Below, one piece after another: positions 49,480-61,499 of a stretch of DNA of 64,000 nt (positions are counted from its first letter, which is position 1; every line of letters begins with the position of its first letter). Below the pieces are notes generated by a model. It was given only the letters and a program-made list of their open reading frames with translations, ran no database searches and was not told the origin of the DNA. The stretch is from NCBI GenBank assembly GCA_025175895.1, contig JAKLTH010000283.1:1612001-1676000 (forward strand), read 5' to 3'. The position numbers were made by a program, and so were the translations under genes. The stretch comes from Wurfbainia villosa (Eukaryota > Streptophyta > Magnoliopsida > Zingiberales > Zingiberaceae).

Positions 49480-50500
49480 TTCATACACATTTATGGTGTA
49501 AACAAAATACATGGGAAGAGACTCTCTTACACACACACATCCATATATGGGTGCAAATCTAGGGCTTGAATTGCACCGAACTCAAGTGACTCGTGTACGA
49601 GCAGACCGATCATGACTAAATTTGCCCAAGGGAATAAATCAACATTTTACCGTCTAAATTATCAATGATAATGGATACATTAATGTGATTAATGAGAATC
49701 CTTATTCAGGTGAAACATCTGGCAACGTCTTAATCGCCGAAGCGACTAACGTTTCACTGTGATAAATAAAATGATTTAATGATTTTTATTCAAATAACCA
49801 TGGAGACCCTCCTATAAAAGGAGTCTAAGTCTTGAGTAGAAAGGAGTGACGAATAATTCATCCACCTATGTTCCTCTTATCTGTCGGGTATTTCTTCAAC
49901 TCATCAAAACTCCTATGATAGCACTCAGGTATATTTCAGTTCGTTGCGACCATCAATACTTGGTGGAGACTGTAGTTTTGCCGTTGTATACTAAGAAACA
50001 GACGACCCACTGCAAACTTCTAAGAACCTCGGAGGTGGGACGAATCTATTTAAGGAATCTACGATGAATGCAGACCTCGACTCCTTCGTTTATGAGCAAT
50101 ATAATTAGCTCGACCTTGGACGACTCAACACTCGACCTACCCGACAATTGGCTACTTGGTAGTCAGCTATTTGGCCTTGGCCTACTCAGTACTCGACCAC
50201 TCACCCTATTCTTTAGTCAGCTACTAGACCCTCAGTAGTCGGCTACTCGGTCTCGACCTACTCGACAGTAGGCTACTCGGCCTCGACCTGACCTACTCAT
50301 CCACTCACCACTCAACTCAACCCTTCAAGATAATTTGAGTTAATCAACTCAAGTCACTCAATATATAAGTCTAAATTGAATTGTAATTTTAAATTTAGAC
50401 TATCGTTCTTATATTTTCAAACACATTCTATAACTTACAATACTATCAGCCATTGCGAGTACCAACTCCACTAATTCCGTAGGAGCTAAACTTCTTTGAT
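49480..50500. repeat. LTR-like sequence with CTACTCGGCCTCGACC repeats
   Basis: From 50100 to 50330 the words CGACCTACTCG, GGCTACTCGG and CACTCGACC recur many times. Poorly conserved; perhaps the remainder of the Copia element or an LTR. No gene. Confidence 0.4.
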
Positions 50501-50929
50501 ATGTATATTTTTAATAATCTAGGTATCCATATCTTCGATCAGATTAAGTCTTGGAGATAGATGGTCTGATCCCACGAAAACTCTCATCGACTACCAAGAT
50601 AAATTGAGAAGTATACGTGATAGGAAATCCAACAATCTAGCATCCTAAGATTTATCACTCCATTAGAAAAAATTTCTACAGTAAGTACACTGCAGTTAAA
50701 AATCGAATTCTAAATATTTGAATGATTACAAAACCTTATAGGAAAATATAATTTGATCTTATGCTACGATATCATTCGGTGGTGAATTCAGAAAAAATCT
50801 ATTCGGATGGTTCTGGGACCTAGGAGTTTGTTCGATAGACGGAGTACGACTTTGATATTTGACCATCGTTCAGGAATGACATGACTACAGAGTCCGAACT
50901 GAATTATAAAAAACTATGAGCGCTTCTCT

Positions 50930-51090
50930 GATTTATTTTTAGTTATCGATGAAGATCAATTGGATTCCGATCTTATCCGACTCAACTATTAATGAGACAT
51001 CCCGAAGATCAGTAGGACAGGATCGATCACTCACAGGAATTAGTTGGATCGAAGATTCAAATACTCGGATATCAATAAAAAAAATTCCAA
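50930..51090 (+). repeat. S2 SINE tail fragment
   Basis: AGTTATCGATGAAGATC, GGACAGGATCGATCACTCAC and AGGAATTAGTTGGATCGAAG, then ATACTCGGATATCAATAAAA, match the end of the S2 units at 33.2-33.9 kb. Confidence 0.55.
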
Positions 51091-51437
51091 AAAAAAATTC
51101 AATCATGCTAAATGTATTAGACGTGGCTTTTAATAACAGTCATAATTCCAATGAAAAAAATAATATCTCAATTGATTTTAATCAATTAAGATTTTTCTTT
51201 TATTATTATATATAACACAAGATACTATTTTTCTTTTATTATTATTGTATATATATCTTAATCACGTAATCTTTTCTATTATTAATGTACACGTTTGTAT
51301 AAAAGAATCTTGTGATTCTAATAATAATACATAAAATATAATTATTCTTTTTTTAATTCTTTATTCTTTTAGCTTTATTTATATTAACTATTTTCACGAT
51401 TCAAATAGGTAACTATAAAGGCATACTATAACACCAA

Positions 51438-51895
51438 GGCTACGTTTGATACGGGGTAATGTAATCAACCTTGTAATGTAATCAAGTTTGTAATGTAATG
51501 TGTATACATTACTGTGTTTGGTTAGTGATTGGTGTGTGAATCTTTGATTACAAAAGTGATTACATTCGTTGTTTGGTATCCATATTTGTTACAAGGAATG
51601 TAATTCATATTATTATAAAATGACAAAAATAGCCTTATAAGGTTGTCGCCGGCCGGCCTCGAGAAGCAATTAGAAAAAATAAAAGAAGGACATATTTGTA
51701 AAGACAAATATTGAGTCCGTAATGTAATCGGATTACATCGCTTTTCCTTCGTAATCGAGATTACGTATCTTGGCTCTTATTTTGTAATGCGATTACATTA
51801 CATTACATATTTGAAATGTTAACAAACAAAGTAAATCATCTTGTAATGTAATCCGATTACATTACAAGCATGATTACCCTGTACCAAACGTAGCC
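51438..51895. mobile_element. Harbinger-related MITE 2
   Basis: 458 bp with inverted ends GGCTACGTTTGATACGGGGT and ACCCTGTACCAAACGTAGCC; pairing extends one to three bases outwards. It has many AATGTAATC words in both directions and a GC-rich centre (GTCGCCGGCCGGCC). It shares its ends with MITE 1 and, less closely, the Harbinger element at 28585. Confidence 0.82.
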
Positions 51896-52044
51896 TTGCT
51901 CTTCAGCCCCAAACATGTATATTCTAAATCCTAAACACCAAAAGAAGGTGTAAAGTTTAATTTATAATTGTCATTCATCAATTCAAAATTACAAAGAAGA
52001 TTTTGAATATTGTATTTTTCATATCCATATTATAAAAGAAAAAA

Positions 52045-52400
52045 AGATTTAGGGTTCAGGAGATACGATAGAACAGTATTATAGAGCGGAGTGGTATCTC
52101 ACGCGTTAGTATGGTTCGATTTTTTACCGAGACAAATTCGACTTTGAATTTTGAAAAAATTTAGACAGAGGACCCTGAGTCGGATGCAAATTGAGAATTT
52201 ATATTTTCGGATAGAGTACATCTTCAAAATCAAATTTGCCTTACAAAGATGGTGTGACAATGTCGTCGGACTTAACTACTGAGCCATGAATATTTCCCTA
52301 ATATATTTTGGTGGTCGATAGAGTATATCTCATTTAGAAGTTACTTAGTGCCCAAAATCTGTAGGATTGAATTGATCATTCCAGAATTAGTTATATATAT
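52045..52400 (+). mobile_element. S2 SINE-like copy
   Basis: tRNA-like boxes at 52075-52160 (GGTATCTCACGCGTTAGTA, ACCGAGACAAATTCGACT), then GGACCCTGAGTCGGATG, CTACTGAGCCATGA and TTTTGGTGGTCGATAGAG, as in 33383-33745. The end is eroded. Confidence 0.6.
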
Positions 52401-52529
52401 GTATATAGTTTTGATATGTCGAGCGACATTCCGTGCATGACTCGTTCTCCGATCAAACGAAGATGCACAATAATGAAAAGTGTACAGTAGCTTCGCCGTC
52501 TTCTTCTTTCTCGAGTGCACGCTATAGGC

Positions 52530-53709
52530 AGTGGCGGATCTATACAGGGACTAGAGGGGGCCATGCCCCCCCCCTCCGGTCCATGTGTTTTATATAAAAA
52601 AAATTACTTTTATAATTTTTTTTATATAGTAATGAGATCTTAGTCCATGCATAATTAAACCTAAAATTTTCCTTCTCAAAATCCTATGCTTATTTTCTAT
52701 CTATAAAAATACTATATAATTAATTACTATATAAAATATAATTATTATATATTTATTTTCTCTCCTACATAAAACGATTATGTCGTAGTCGTCGTTCTTA
52801 ATTTTTTCTATTATGTCACAGCTGCCATCCACAGTTTCTCTTCGCCCACCGCTCACACACCGCGACTTGCGAGCTCGTCGATCTGTCGTTGTCCTTGCCA
52901 ACTCGGCGTTGCCAGTCGCGTCTCTGGCCACCGTCGGCCTCTGCTTCATGCCCATATATAGTCACATCGCGATCAAGGAAGTTGTCTCGTCGGTGTCGCA
53001 CCACATTTGCAATCGCACCCCACTGCATCACTAGTCGTCATCGCCTTCCGCACGACTGCATATAAAATCCATCGACATTTGAAGGTTAGGTTAATTAAGA
53101 TTTTATTTAATCAATTTTGCATTTTGATTAATCAGATTATTTGAATTAATTAATTTAGGTTGGATTTAATAACTAATTAGATTTAGATTAATTAAATCTA
53201 GATGAATTTAGATTAATTAATTTGTTTTAATTGATTAATTGGTTTTAGATTGGTTAATGTGTTATAATTGATTCATTAACTTTAAAGTAATTAATTAAAT
53301 TTTGATTTAATTAATTAATTGGGTTAGATTAATTAATCTAATTAATTAATTAATTAGTATTTAATTGATTAAATCTGAGTTTAATTAATTATCATGGATA
53401 ATCTCCTGTGATTTTTCTTGTCATTTCTTTTTTAGGTATCCGACGATTTCTTCTTCTTCTAGTATTATATAAATATTCTTTCGCAGTCTCTTATATATTT
53501 CTAGTTACGCATGAGATAAATTCTCTTCTTTTTTACTCTGTATTATTTTTATTATATTTAATATATTTTTTTTCATCCATAACGATTCTGATTTGAACAT
53601 CGGAGGCCGAAGATGATTTAATACGTGTTAATTTTTTTAAAATATTTACCGATACTCTAAATTGCATTACAGCCCCTCCAAATTTAAAATTCTGGATCCC
53701 CCTGCATGC
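52530..53709. mobile_element. hAT-like non-autonomous element, 1.18 kb
   Basis: An 8-bp duplication CTATAGGC (52522-52529 and 53710-53717) flanks imperfect ends: AGTGGCGGATCTATACAGGG on the left, CTGGATCCCCCTGCATG on the right. The long low-complexity TTAATTAA region at 53080-53400 and a GC-rich part at 52810-53030 lie inside. The coding-like frames in the GC-rich part have no recognised similarity. Confidence 0.65.
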
Positions 53710-53729
53710 CTATAGGCAATGCCTCAACC

Positions 53730-54120
53730 CTTTGAGTCACCGCCGCCATCATCGTCGACGATCAGTCGACCGACCAACTAAATCACTGTCAGATTTTGAT
53801 CGGATTTCAGTTGGAATCCGATTGAATTGCGGCCGTCAGCACTGCGACCGATGGCGGCCGCAATCGAAGCTGTTTCCGATTGGAATCCAGTTGTAATTCG
53901 ATCGGACTCCGGTCCCGACCGGATTCCGATCAGAAATAACCTTGATTGCGGCCGCCATCAACCACAATTCAATCGAATTTTGATCGAAATCCGACCACAG
54001 TCCAGTCGGACTTCGACGTCGATGGACCCGTGATCGAATTCCGGCCCAATCACAATAGAAATTCAGTTGCTCGACGGCGATGTCGAACGACGGTGCTTGA
54101 GCGATCTCTTCGTATGGAAA
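53730..54120. repeat. GC-rich CCGATCGGAATCC repeat island
   Basis: Many variants of GATTGCGGCCGCCATC, GGATTCCGATC and GAATTTTGATCG. Same composition and words as the interiors of 47714-48178 and 62952-63513. Ends not resolved. Confidence 0.6.
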
Positions 54121-54329
54121 ATATACAATGACAAAAATACTATAAGTTTCCCATCTCCACGTACAAAACGTGCATATATGCACCGCTGGCTTATGCGAGC
54201 TTCAACGACAACTGCAGCATCAGAGAGAAAGAGAGCAACAAAAATGGAGGAGGAATGACTGCCGTAATTAATGGCTAGAAGGAGGGGAAGAGAAAGAAAT
54301 AAGACAGCGATCGAGAAAAAAAATTGGAT

Positions 54330-54900
54330 TGTAAATTAATCAAATGTTTATAAATAAATTTTTGATATTCGATTTGATAAAAGTTTATTTATATTTGTTC
54401 AATAGATATCAAATCAATTAAATGAACAAATTTAAACAGTTTGATATATTAAATGAATAGATTTGAATACGTATATATTCGATGTGTTAATATTCATAAA
54501 TAGTATTTATAAGTAATGTTCGTGAATACATTTTATAAACATAACTTATAAATTATAACTCGGAACAAAATTCTTAAACTATATTCATGAACAAATCCAT
54601 TTATGAAATTATTTATGAGATTGTTTATATTCTTTTAAATTATTTATATTAATCAATCAAATAAATATAAAAATATTAAAACTTCAATCAAACAAATAAA
54701 CAATTTGATTTAACAGTACGATAACATTTAAATAAATTTAAATCAAGTTTAATTCGAGTTTGAATGAAGCTTGATATCAATTAAACAAATCAAGTTCGAA
54801 TCAAGCTCAATCTAAAAAAAATAAGCAAGCTTGAATAGCTGTTAGACGATTTAATTATTTTATTAAATAAATTTAAACATTATAAAATTTGATTTGATTT
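54330..54900. repeat. AT-rich dispersed repeat, reverse of 42900-43170
   Basis: AATGTTCGTGAATACATTT, TATTCATGAACAAATCC and GAACAAATTTAAACAG are the reverse complements of words in 27900-28110 and 42900-43170. Confidence 0.5.
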
Positions 54901-55204
54901 GGTTTGTCTATTGTCTAAAAAAAGAAAAAAAAAGTTTGGGTGAGGAAAGTTGTAAAATTTTTGGAATGTCTATTCTCTCACCGTACTAATTTTTGGTTGG
55001 ACAAAAATATTCCTCGTAATTAATTCCCTTCATCTAGCTATGGAACCGAGAATAAACAAAAGGTTCTAACTTTGTGCCCCTAGTGCTAATTTCGTCCGGG
55101 ATAAATATATCACTTTTTGCCGCAAGAGGTGCCTTTGTGAAGGCTTCAATAGTTAATATAATAGAGCTATTACTAAAGAGTGAGTGTTAAGGTGGATCTT
55201 ATGC

Positions 55205-55440
55205 AAAAGATTGTAACTGTCAACTTAGCAAGCCTCTCATCCCGATCTCATAAGTATAAAAAGGAGTAAATTATGAGTAATCATTGGTCTTGGTATTTTG
55301 ACAAGTGCGATGAAGGACGTGACTCGACATGAGCATTGAACAACTCGTTGATATGAGGATCGAATCGTGCTCTTTGTACAAATTCTGCATCGTACTTATC
55401 AATGCACCATCTCTGTGGAAACTCAAAAGGATCATACTCT
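55205..55440 (-). mobile_element. SINE family S1, diverged copy
   Basis: GTAACTGTCAACTTAGCAAG, GGAGTAAATTATGAG and B-box-like GGATCGAATCGTG on the plus strand mark the family. Foldback arms TGACAAGTGCGATGAAG (about 55299) and GCATCGTACTTATCA (about 55387) pair at 14 of 17 positions. The ends are not certain. Confidence 0.7.
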
Positions 55441-55876
55441 GATGCTCAAGCGAGAGTGAACGCACACCTAACCCTATTCAAATACGAGGATAAACACGAG
55501 AAGTTCAAGTATACCCATGTTAATTAAGATCGGTTTCCGTTTACCATAAAATTCATTTTTAGAAATTATGAATTTTCATCTTATTAAACAAATTTGAGAT
55601 TATATTTGGTTCATAAAAAACTTGTAACTCGATATTTGAGGATATGAAATTTATTATCAAATTGTTGAACTTTTTTTTTAATAAAAAAGGGAAATTAAGG
55701 AATAAACATTTATTAAAAAGGGAAAGAATATAACAAATATAGTGTTTAGGATAATCATCAAGTATTTTACACATGATAATAAAATCATGTAAAAATCAAT
55801 CTAGGTTATACTCGATAGGAGCACATCACATCCCCTTTTGCGCGAACATGTACTCGCCCACAAAGAGCAAGTTAGT

Positions 55877-56534
55877 ATTGAGATTACAATCGAAGTCCCA
55901 CGTTGAGTCTAAATTAAGATTAATGAATTAATCTAATTGAATCATAAACTTATTAGATTAATGAGTTAATTTAATTGGCTTCTAAATTTATTGGATAACT
56001 GTATTAATCTAATTAGATTCAAATTTATTGGATTAATGAATTAGTCTAATATATGTTTGAGTTTTTCAAACTAACCAAGAATTATGTCCACGTTTTATAA
56101 AATAAAGGAAATTGACATATTGGATATGACTTGGCGAAATTATGATAAGATGGTGTAAGATTATGTCAACCAAAAATATCTTTTGATCTCTCCTTATATA
56201 TAGTAGCTAACACTGCGACATCGAAAGATATGTTATTTTCCAAATTATATTCATGAGACGGACGATGACTGTGCTCGTGTGGACACCATAAAAGCACAAA
56301 CACTTAATATTCAGAGGTCGACTCAATCATTCAAATCAATAAAGGATTTGCATATCTAGAAATAATTTTCTAAACAAACAACCAATTCGAATTTACATAG
56401 ATCCTCATTGAATTTCTTTTTCCGCTTTATTTTGTATTTTAATTTTGCTTAAGAACTCAATAGTTCTATGGCATATTAGTTAGATCAATAAGGCCTTTAG
56501 GAAAAGTACTCACTTAACTCGTTAATTTCTAACA
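55877..56534 (+). mobile_element. Possible solo LTR
   Basis: Starts near TGAGATTACAATCGAAGTCC and ends TTAATTTCTAACA, a common end of plant LTRs. 55915-56050 contains about four imperfect copies of ATTAATGAATTAATCTAATT. No primer site or coding domains. Confidence 0.4.
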
Positions 56535-56639
56535 TTGCGGCTATTTTTTCCAATAGTTTTACTCTAGGATAATATTTTATCAAAATATATTACATAAAAG
56601 ATCATCTACAATAATTCTTTAATTAATATATCATTCAAT

Positions 56640-57012
56640 TTAAAAAAAAAATTGAAAACTTCTAAAGTGGAAGTGCAGACATATGAAGATGGTCAGAATA
56701 AAAAATGAGGGCATTAGATAAAAAGTCAATATTGCATCTATTGAAGGAAAGCTCCGAGAGACGTGTTTAAGGTGATACGAACATGAACTTAGACGACCAA
56801 TAAATGCTCCAGTTAGGCGATGTAAAACGATGACAAATATACACACATCAAACGAGGAAAAGAAAGACCAAAAAAGACTTGGTTAGCAATAATAAAATAA
56901 GATAAAATTTATTTAAATATAGATGATGATATAATAGAGGATAGAGTTCAATGACATAAAAGAATTCATACAGTCGTTTAGTGGGATAAGACTTTGTTGT
57001 TGTTGAAAACTT
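56640..57012 (+). mobile_element. 5'-truncated RTE-type LINE
   Basis: The plus strand codes in broken frames for the RTE C-terminal RRPINAPVRRCKTMTN block, followed by a 3' UTR and a closing TTGTTGTTG tail at about 57000-57012. It lies about 0.3 kb past the MAP kinase stop, in the opposite direction to that gene. Confidence 0.8.
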
Positions 57013-57298
57013 CTAAAACAATCCCATTTCAGCTAATTTATCAGTTAACTACAATCTTTCCAATAGAATCAAAATATTCAATTGATTCTACAATAGTGCG
57101 AAAAAAACACAGTTGAATGGCTAAAGAAACAAAGATCTTCCATCAATATTGAGAAGAATAATACAATTTCAAAACACAATATATATAATTTGACATGAAA
57201 AACAAAATACTTTCGAGGTATATTAATGTATGACAAGCAGATCTGGAAGAAGCTCAAGCTGAATTTACAAGAGAGTATCCCTTGCACTGTTAGGCTTA

Positions 57299-60200
57299 TC
57301 AACAATGTAAGTTTGCGAATTTACGGGGCAACTTATCGTCCACTTGATTCGTCGTCTCGCTCGATTCCTCCTGAATGAATGTCATGCAAGTGTTATTTAT
57401 AAGATAAAGAGCTTTCATAAACTTAATTGAGAGAGAGTTTTAGGCACATAGTGTGAGAGTGCACACTTACTTCATTATCTTTCTCTGAGTCAACTTCAAA
57501 ACACCTCGATGCCCCGATGCTTTCGCTCTTCGACAAGCTACGCGAGCCAACTTGTGATCCACTTGCATTAGGATGATTCGATCCCACACCATTTTGTGAC
57601 TTAGTGGGACTCTCAGAGGCAGTCTTGGCGACATATTCGATACTTTGTTCTTCGTATTTATTCTCGCTATCCAAAGCCTCAAGTTTATGCATATTAGTCT
57701 TTTCCCTACACAACATAATTAATGCTTAGACTAGAAAAGAAACAATCATATATAGTCGTAGGAAGACCTACCTAATAAGTAAATTGGTCATTATTTTTCG
57801 CCGATAAAACCAAGATGATCTAGTGAAAATCCCTTTTCATCAACTACACATGCTAATGAAGACGTTTACTTAAATTGAATGAAATCATTTATTTGAACTA
57901 AATGAAGTCATTTGTGATTTATGTGAAAATTATAAACTAAACGAATACAACTACTTGAACTAAAGGAAGAGACCCATGGAATACCACTAAACTAAAACAT
58001 CTACTGAAAGTCAATGTTAACTCATAGATTATGTGAAGGACAGCAATATACCTAGGTAAGGAAGCATTTTGCCGTAGGAGTGGGGTGCTTCTATTTTCTT
58101 TACTATTATTGTGTTCTTCAAGATGAGCAAATTGACGCTTAAAGCGATCTACTCCGCTGAAGGAAAACAAGAGATTTAGATAAAATGGAAATTGATAGGA
58201 AACAAGCATCAATAATGTAAAGAAACTTAAAATGACCTCGGGTACATAAAGTTAGTTTGATCTCCACCATGTAGATACTCCTGCAACATTTGAGGATGAT
58301 ACTCCAAAATCTGCTCGATGATGATAATAAAAAAAGAAAAAGAAATCTACTTGTTAATAGAGCAATAGTTATGAGGACACAATCAAGCAATATATTTGGT
58401 GTTATACCTCTCGATAGATTAACTCCCGCACATCATCTTTTGTCAATTTCCTCCTTTCAAACTCAAACTCAAGTTTTGATATAGGTTGCTTTGAAGGCTC
58501 GAGTTCGACATTTGCTAGGCCTCGAAAATAAGGATCGGCAAGTGCCTGAATGGACAAGAGAAAGAACATATAGTGAGAAGAGAATGTTCGATTCACACGG
58601 TTAGGAAATTGTTTATTTCATCTTTATTTGGAAGAGAAGTCACCAAGGTAAACATGAACTGAGTTAACTTAATATATCCAACCTCTTCAGCAGTAGGCCG
58701 ATCTTTAGGATCAAATGATAGAAGGCGTTCAAGTAAACGCAAAGCCAAAGGATCCACTCCCGGAAACTTTTTCTGAAAAGGGATCGGTTGTTTCTTTCGC
58801 ATACCACTTAAGTACCTTTTAGCTTTCTCATTTCGAATCTGCATATTAGATAACAATGCTACTGAGAGACAATTGATCTTAATTATGTTGCATTGCATTA
58901 GTGATTCATGAGATAAATTATGACTAATGATCTTTTTCTTGTTCAAAGCCATGAGAAGAGTGTACTTAGGATTTTTGTGGGTTGAGATATGATCATTGCT
59001 AATAGACTACTCCGAGGATGCATCACACTGTTTTAAAGTTTGGATTCATACATACACTCGTTGTCTTAATTTCAGTTAAAATAGTCAGAACTCAGAATCG
59101 TATAAGTTCTTGTTTTTGTTACTTTGTTAGTCACGTACCAAGGTCACTAAGCTAACTGTATCATCAAACCTTTTGCACCATAGCAACTTACAATAAATGG
59201 TAAAGGCGAGTTTCGAGTTCAGAACCTTGATGGACAACAATGAAACTTTACTAACTTGGTAGCAAACACCTTCAGGGCAATTTTCGACACAATACGAATG
59301 CAAAATAGAGGTTACTCGAATAGAGGTGAATGGAGAACAAACCTTAGAAATAGATTCAGCTGAAGGTGTGCCAAGGAAATCAGTCATGAGATCCAACTGG
59401 TGCACCACATTCTTGCCTGGGAACAGAGGTCTCCCTGTCAGCATTTCAGCAAATATGCATCCTATGCTCCAAATATCGATAGCAGGTGTGTACTGAAACC
59501 ATGAAATTTTATAGTTCACAATCAGCAGATACAGAGATCATTTCGATCAAATAAGGATAAGGGACCAATTCGAAGTTAAAGCCGAGCACGCTGAATTTAA
59601 AGAGTAAAGTTCTCGACACACACATCAGTAGATTTGAAGTATATCGGGTATTGGCACAGCATGTTCAGACAAAAATTGACTATCTAATTGCTAAAATCCA
59701 TTTTTTCAGAAATAAATAATCTAGATAGAAGGGGACTAAAGGACTGAAACATTATAACCTTAGCATATGTTGAAGTATGTCGAGTGTCCTTAAATAGCAA
59801 AACTGTTTTGTTTTGGTTGAGAGTCAAAACTCAAAGACTGAAACTCCCACTGATGAGCAAATAATTTATCCAAGAAACAAAGAAACAAGGTAACCCACCA
59901 AACTATTGTCATCATAAGTGTATATTTGTGTCGTAATTGGCATAACACTACAACGAGTCACCAAAGGGAGAACACATCAACAATCGGTGAGTAATTCGAA
60001 AATCATCATATCTTTGGTAGATCACAAAATGCATGATTGAAGATTATAAATGATCTTACTTTGGAGAAAAATGAGCCACATAGTTCAGGAGCACGATACC
60101 ACCTTGTTGCTACATAGTCCTACAGGGAAAAAAAACAATCAGCAACATCAAATTAAGCCATTATTGACCTCATCACAACAACAATAACAACAACCAAATC

Positions 60201-61315
60201 TTTATCCCATTAAATAAGGTTGACTATCTGGATTTTCCTATATTATTGGGCTCAATCTCCTACTATATTTTCATCTATATTTAAATGAACATTGACCATT
60301 GCTAGTTTCAAACCAAGATAAAGGAGGGTTATATTAAGCTATCAGCCAGCGTAAAACATAGGTAAATGTTATATTTTATTGAATCGATTATAGCACAAAA
60401 TCCTTAATCACGGGAAGTGGAGTCGGCTACATAGATCCTCCTATATTGTTGGGTTCGATCTTCTCATCTACATTTAAATGAACATTGGCTTGGATAAAGG
60501 AGTGTCGCAAATGTTATGTATTATTGACCTTATTACTGCACAAAAATCCTTAATCGCAGGAAGAATGAGTGTGCATACTGTCCAAAATATGGCAGTTGGA
60601 GCATCATTGAAAGCCACTCTGGCGAGGCCAAAATCACAGATTTTCAGCTTGCAGTCTGCATTTGCCAGGATGTTCTTGGGCTTCAAATCTCTATGAAAAA
60701 CGTTGGCTGCTCTCCAAGAAAACAAGAAAAGTCTGGTGATCGTATGGAAAAAAAAAAAAAGTAGCGTCAAATTGCATTGCCAGTAGAAGATGATCAGGTT
60801 TCGACCTGCGTGGATGTACTTGAGTGATCGAAGAAGCTGGTACAGGAAGAAGCGATGGTGCTCGGGGGTGAGGTCGTCGTTTGCCTTGATGACCTGATGG
60901 AGATCGGATTCCATCAACTCGAACACAACGTAGATGTCCTTGAACTCCCTTCTCGACGGCGGAAGCATTATGTGCTTGATTTCCACGATGTCGGGGTGGC
61001 GCAGCAGCCTCAGAAGCTTGATCTCCCGCAGGATGCGGGTGGCGTCGGAGACGTGCTCGAAGACGTCGTTGATCTTCTTGATCGCCACCTTCTCTCCGGC
61101 GAGGGAGTCGACCGCGGCGCCCACGACCCCGTAGCTGCCCTTTCCGATGACCTCCAGCACGCGGTACCTGCTCCCTTCGCCGTACTCTGTGAAGAAGTCG
61201 ATTTCCTGCGACGCCTGAACGGAGGAGCATCAAGATTACAACTTTGACACTTGCAGATGAAATTCAGAGAGCTCAAGACATTAAAAAAAAAAAAAACCTT
61301 CTTTTGCTGTTGCAT
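57299..61315 (-). CDS. Group D mitogen-activated protein kinase (TDY), MPK20-like
   Basis: Exons 61315-61298, 61214-60806, 60706-60579, 60119-60060, 59492-59343, 58838-58683, 58545-58408, 58310-58237, 58156-58052, 57705-57471 and 57370-57299; 1,545 nt, 514 residues, all introns GT-AG. Kinase landmarks: IGKGSYGVV at 29-37, VAIKK with K52, HRDLKPKN with D149, DFG at 167-169, activation loop T185-D186-Y187, then YVATRWYRAPEL. The TDY codons fall on an exon border (ACA | GAC TAT). After the kinase fold come the group D features: a long basic-acidic C-terminal extension (FRRQ/FKRQFAHLEE, SLPR) and no common-docking C-terminus of the TEY type. It phosphorylates Ser/Thr-Pro sites downstream of an MKK. 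Group D members such as MPK8, MPK9 and MPK20 act in wound, ROS, guard-cell and pollen signalling. The ATG at 61315 (MQQQKKASQEIDFF) agrees with family N-termini. Confidence 0.96.
60180..60480 (-). mobile_element. RTE LINE 3' tails inside MAPK intron 3
   Basis: AACAACAATAACAACAACC followed by AAATCTTTATCCCATTAAAT and later GGGAAGTGGAGTCGGCTACA are the typical 3' UTR and (TTG)n end of plant RTE LINEs, read on the minus strand. TCATCTA(T/C)ATTTAAATGAAC occurs twice (about 60270 and 60464), so two tails or a duplication are present. Confidence 0.7.
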
Positions 61316-61339
61316 CGCGTTCTCCACCGCTCTTGGAAC

Positions 61340-61390
61340 AGTTCTTCCTCTTCCTCTTCCTCTTCCTCTTCCTCTTCTTTCTCTCTCGTT
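61340..61390 (-). promoter_or_regulatory. (GAGGAA)n tract in the MAPK leader
   Basis: About six GAGGAA units (CTTCCT on the plus strand) directly upstream of the ATG on the coding strand, probably in the 5' UTR. GA/CT-rich leaders are common at plant promoters; a role here is inference. Confidence 0.5.
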
Positions 61391-61499
61391 GTTTGATTAA
61401 GGGAGCAATGAGTGGGTGAGGACGATGCGGGAAGAAGCGACGAAGGCCATCCACGAGGCGGCGTCTCCAGGGAAAAGGGCGATGGCCGCGGAAATGCGA

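Noticed and set aside
52813..53034. 73-residue open frame in GC-rich sequence
   Set aside because: Lies inside the hAT-like element and has an equally long frame on the opposite strand.
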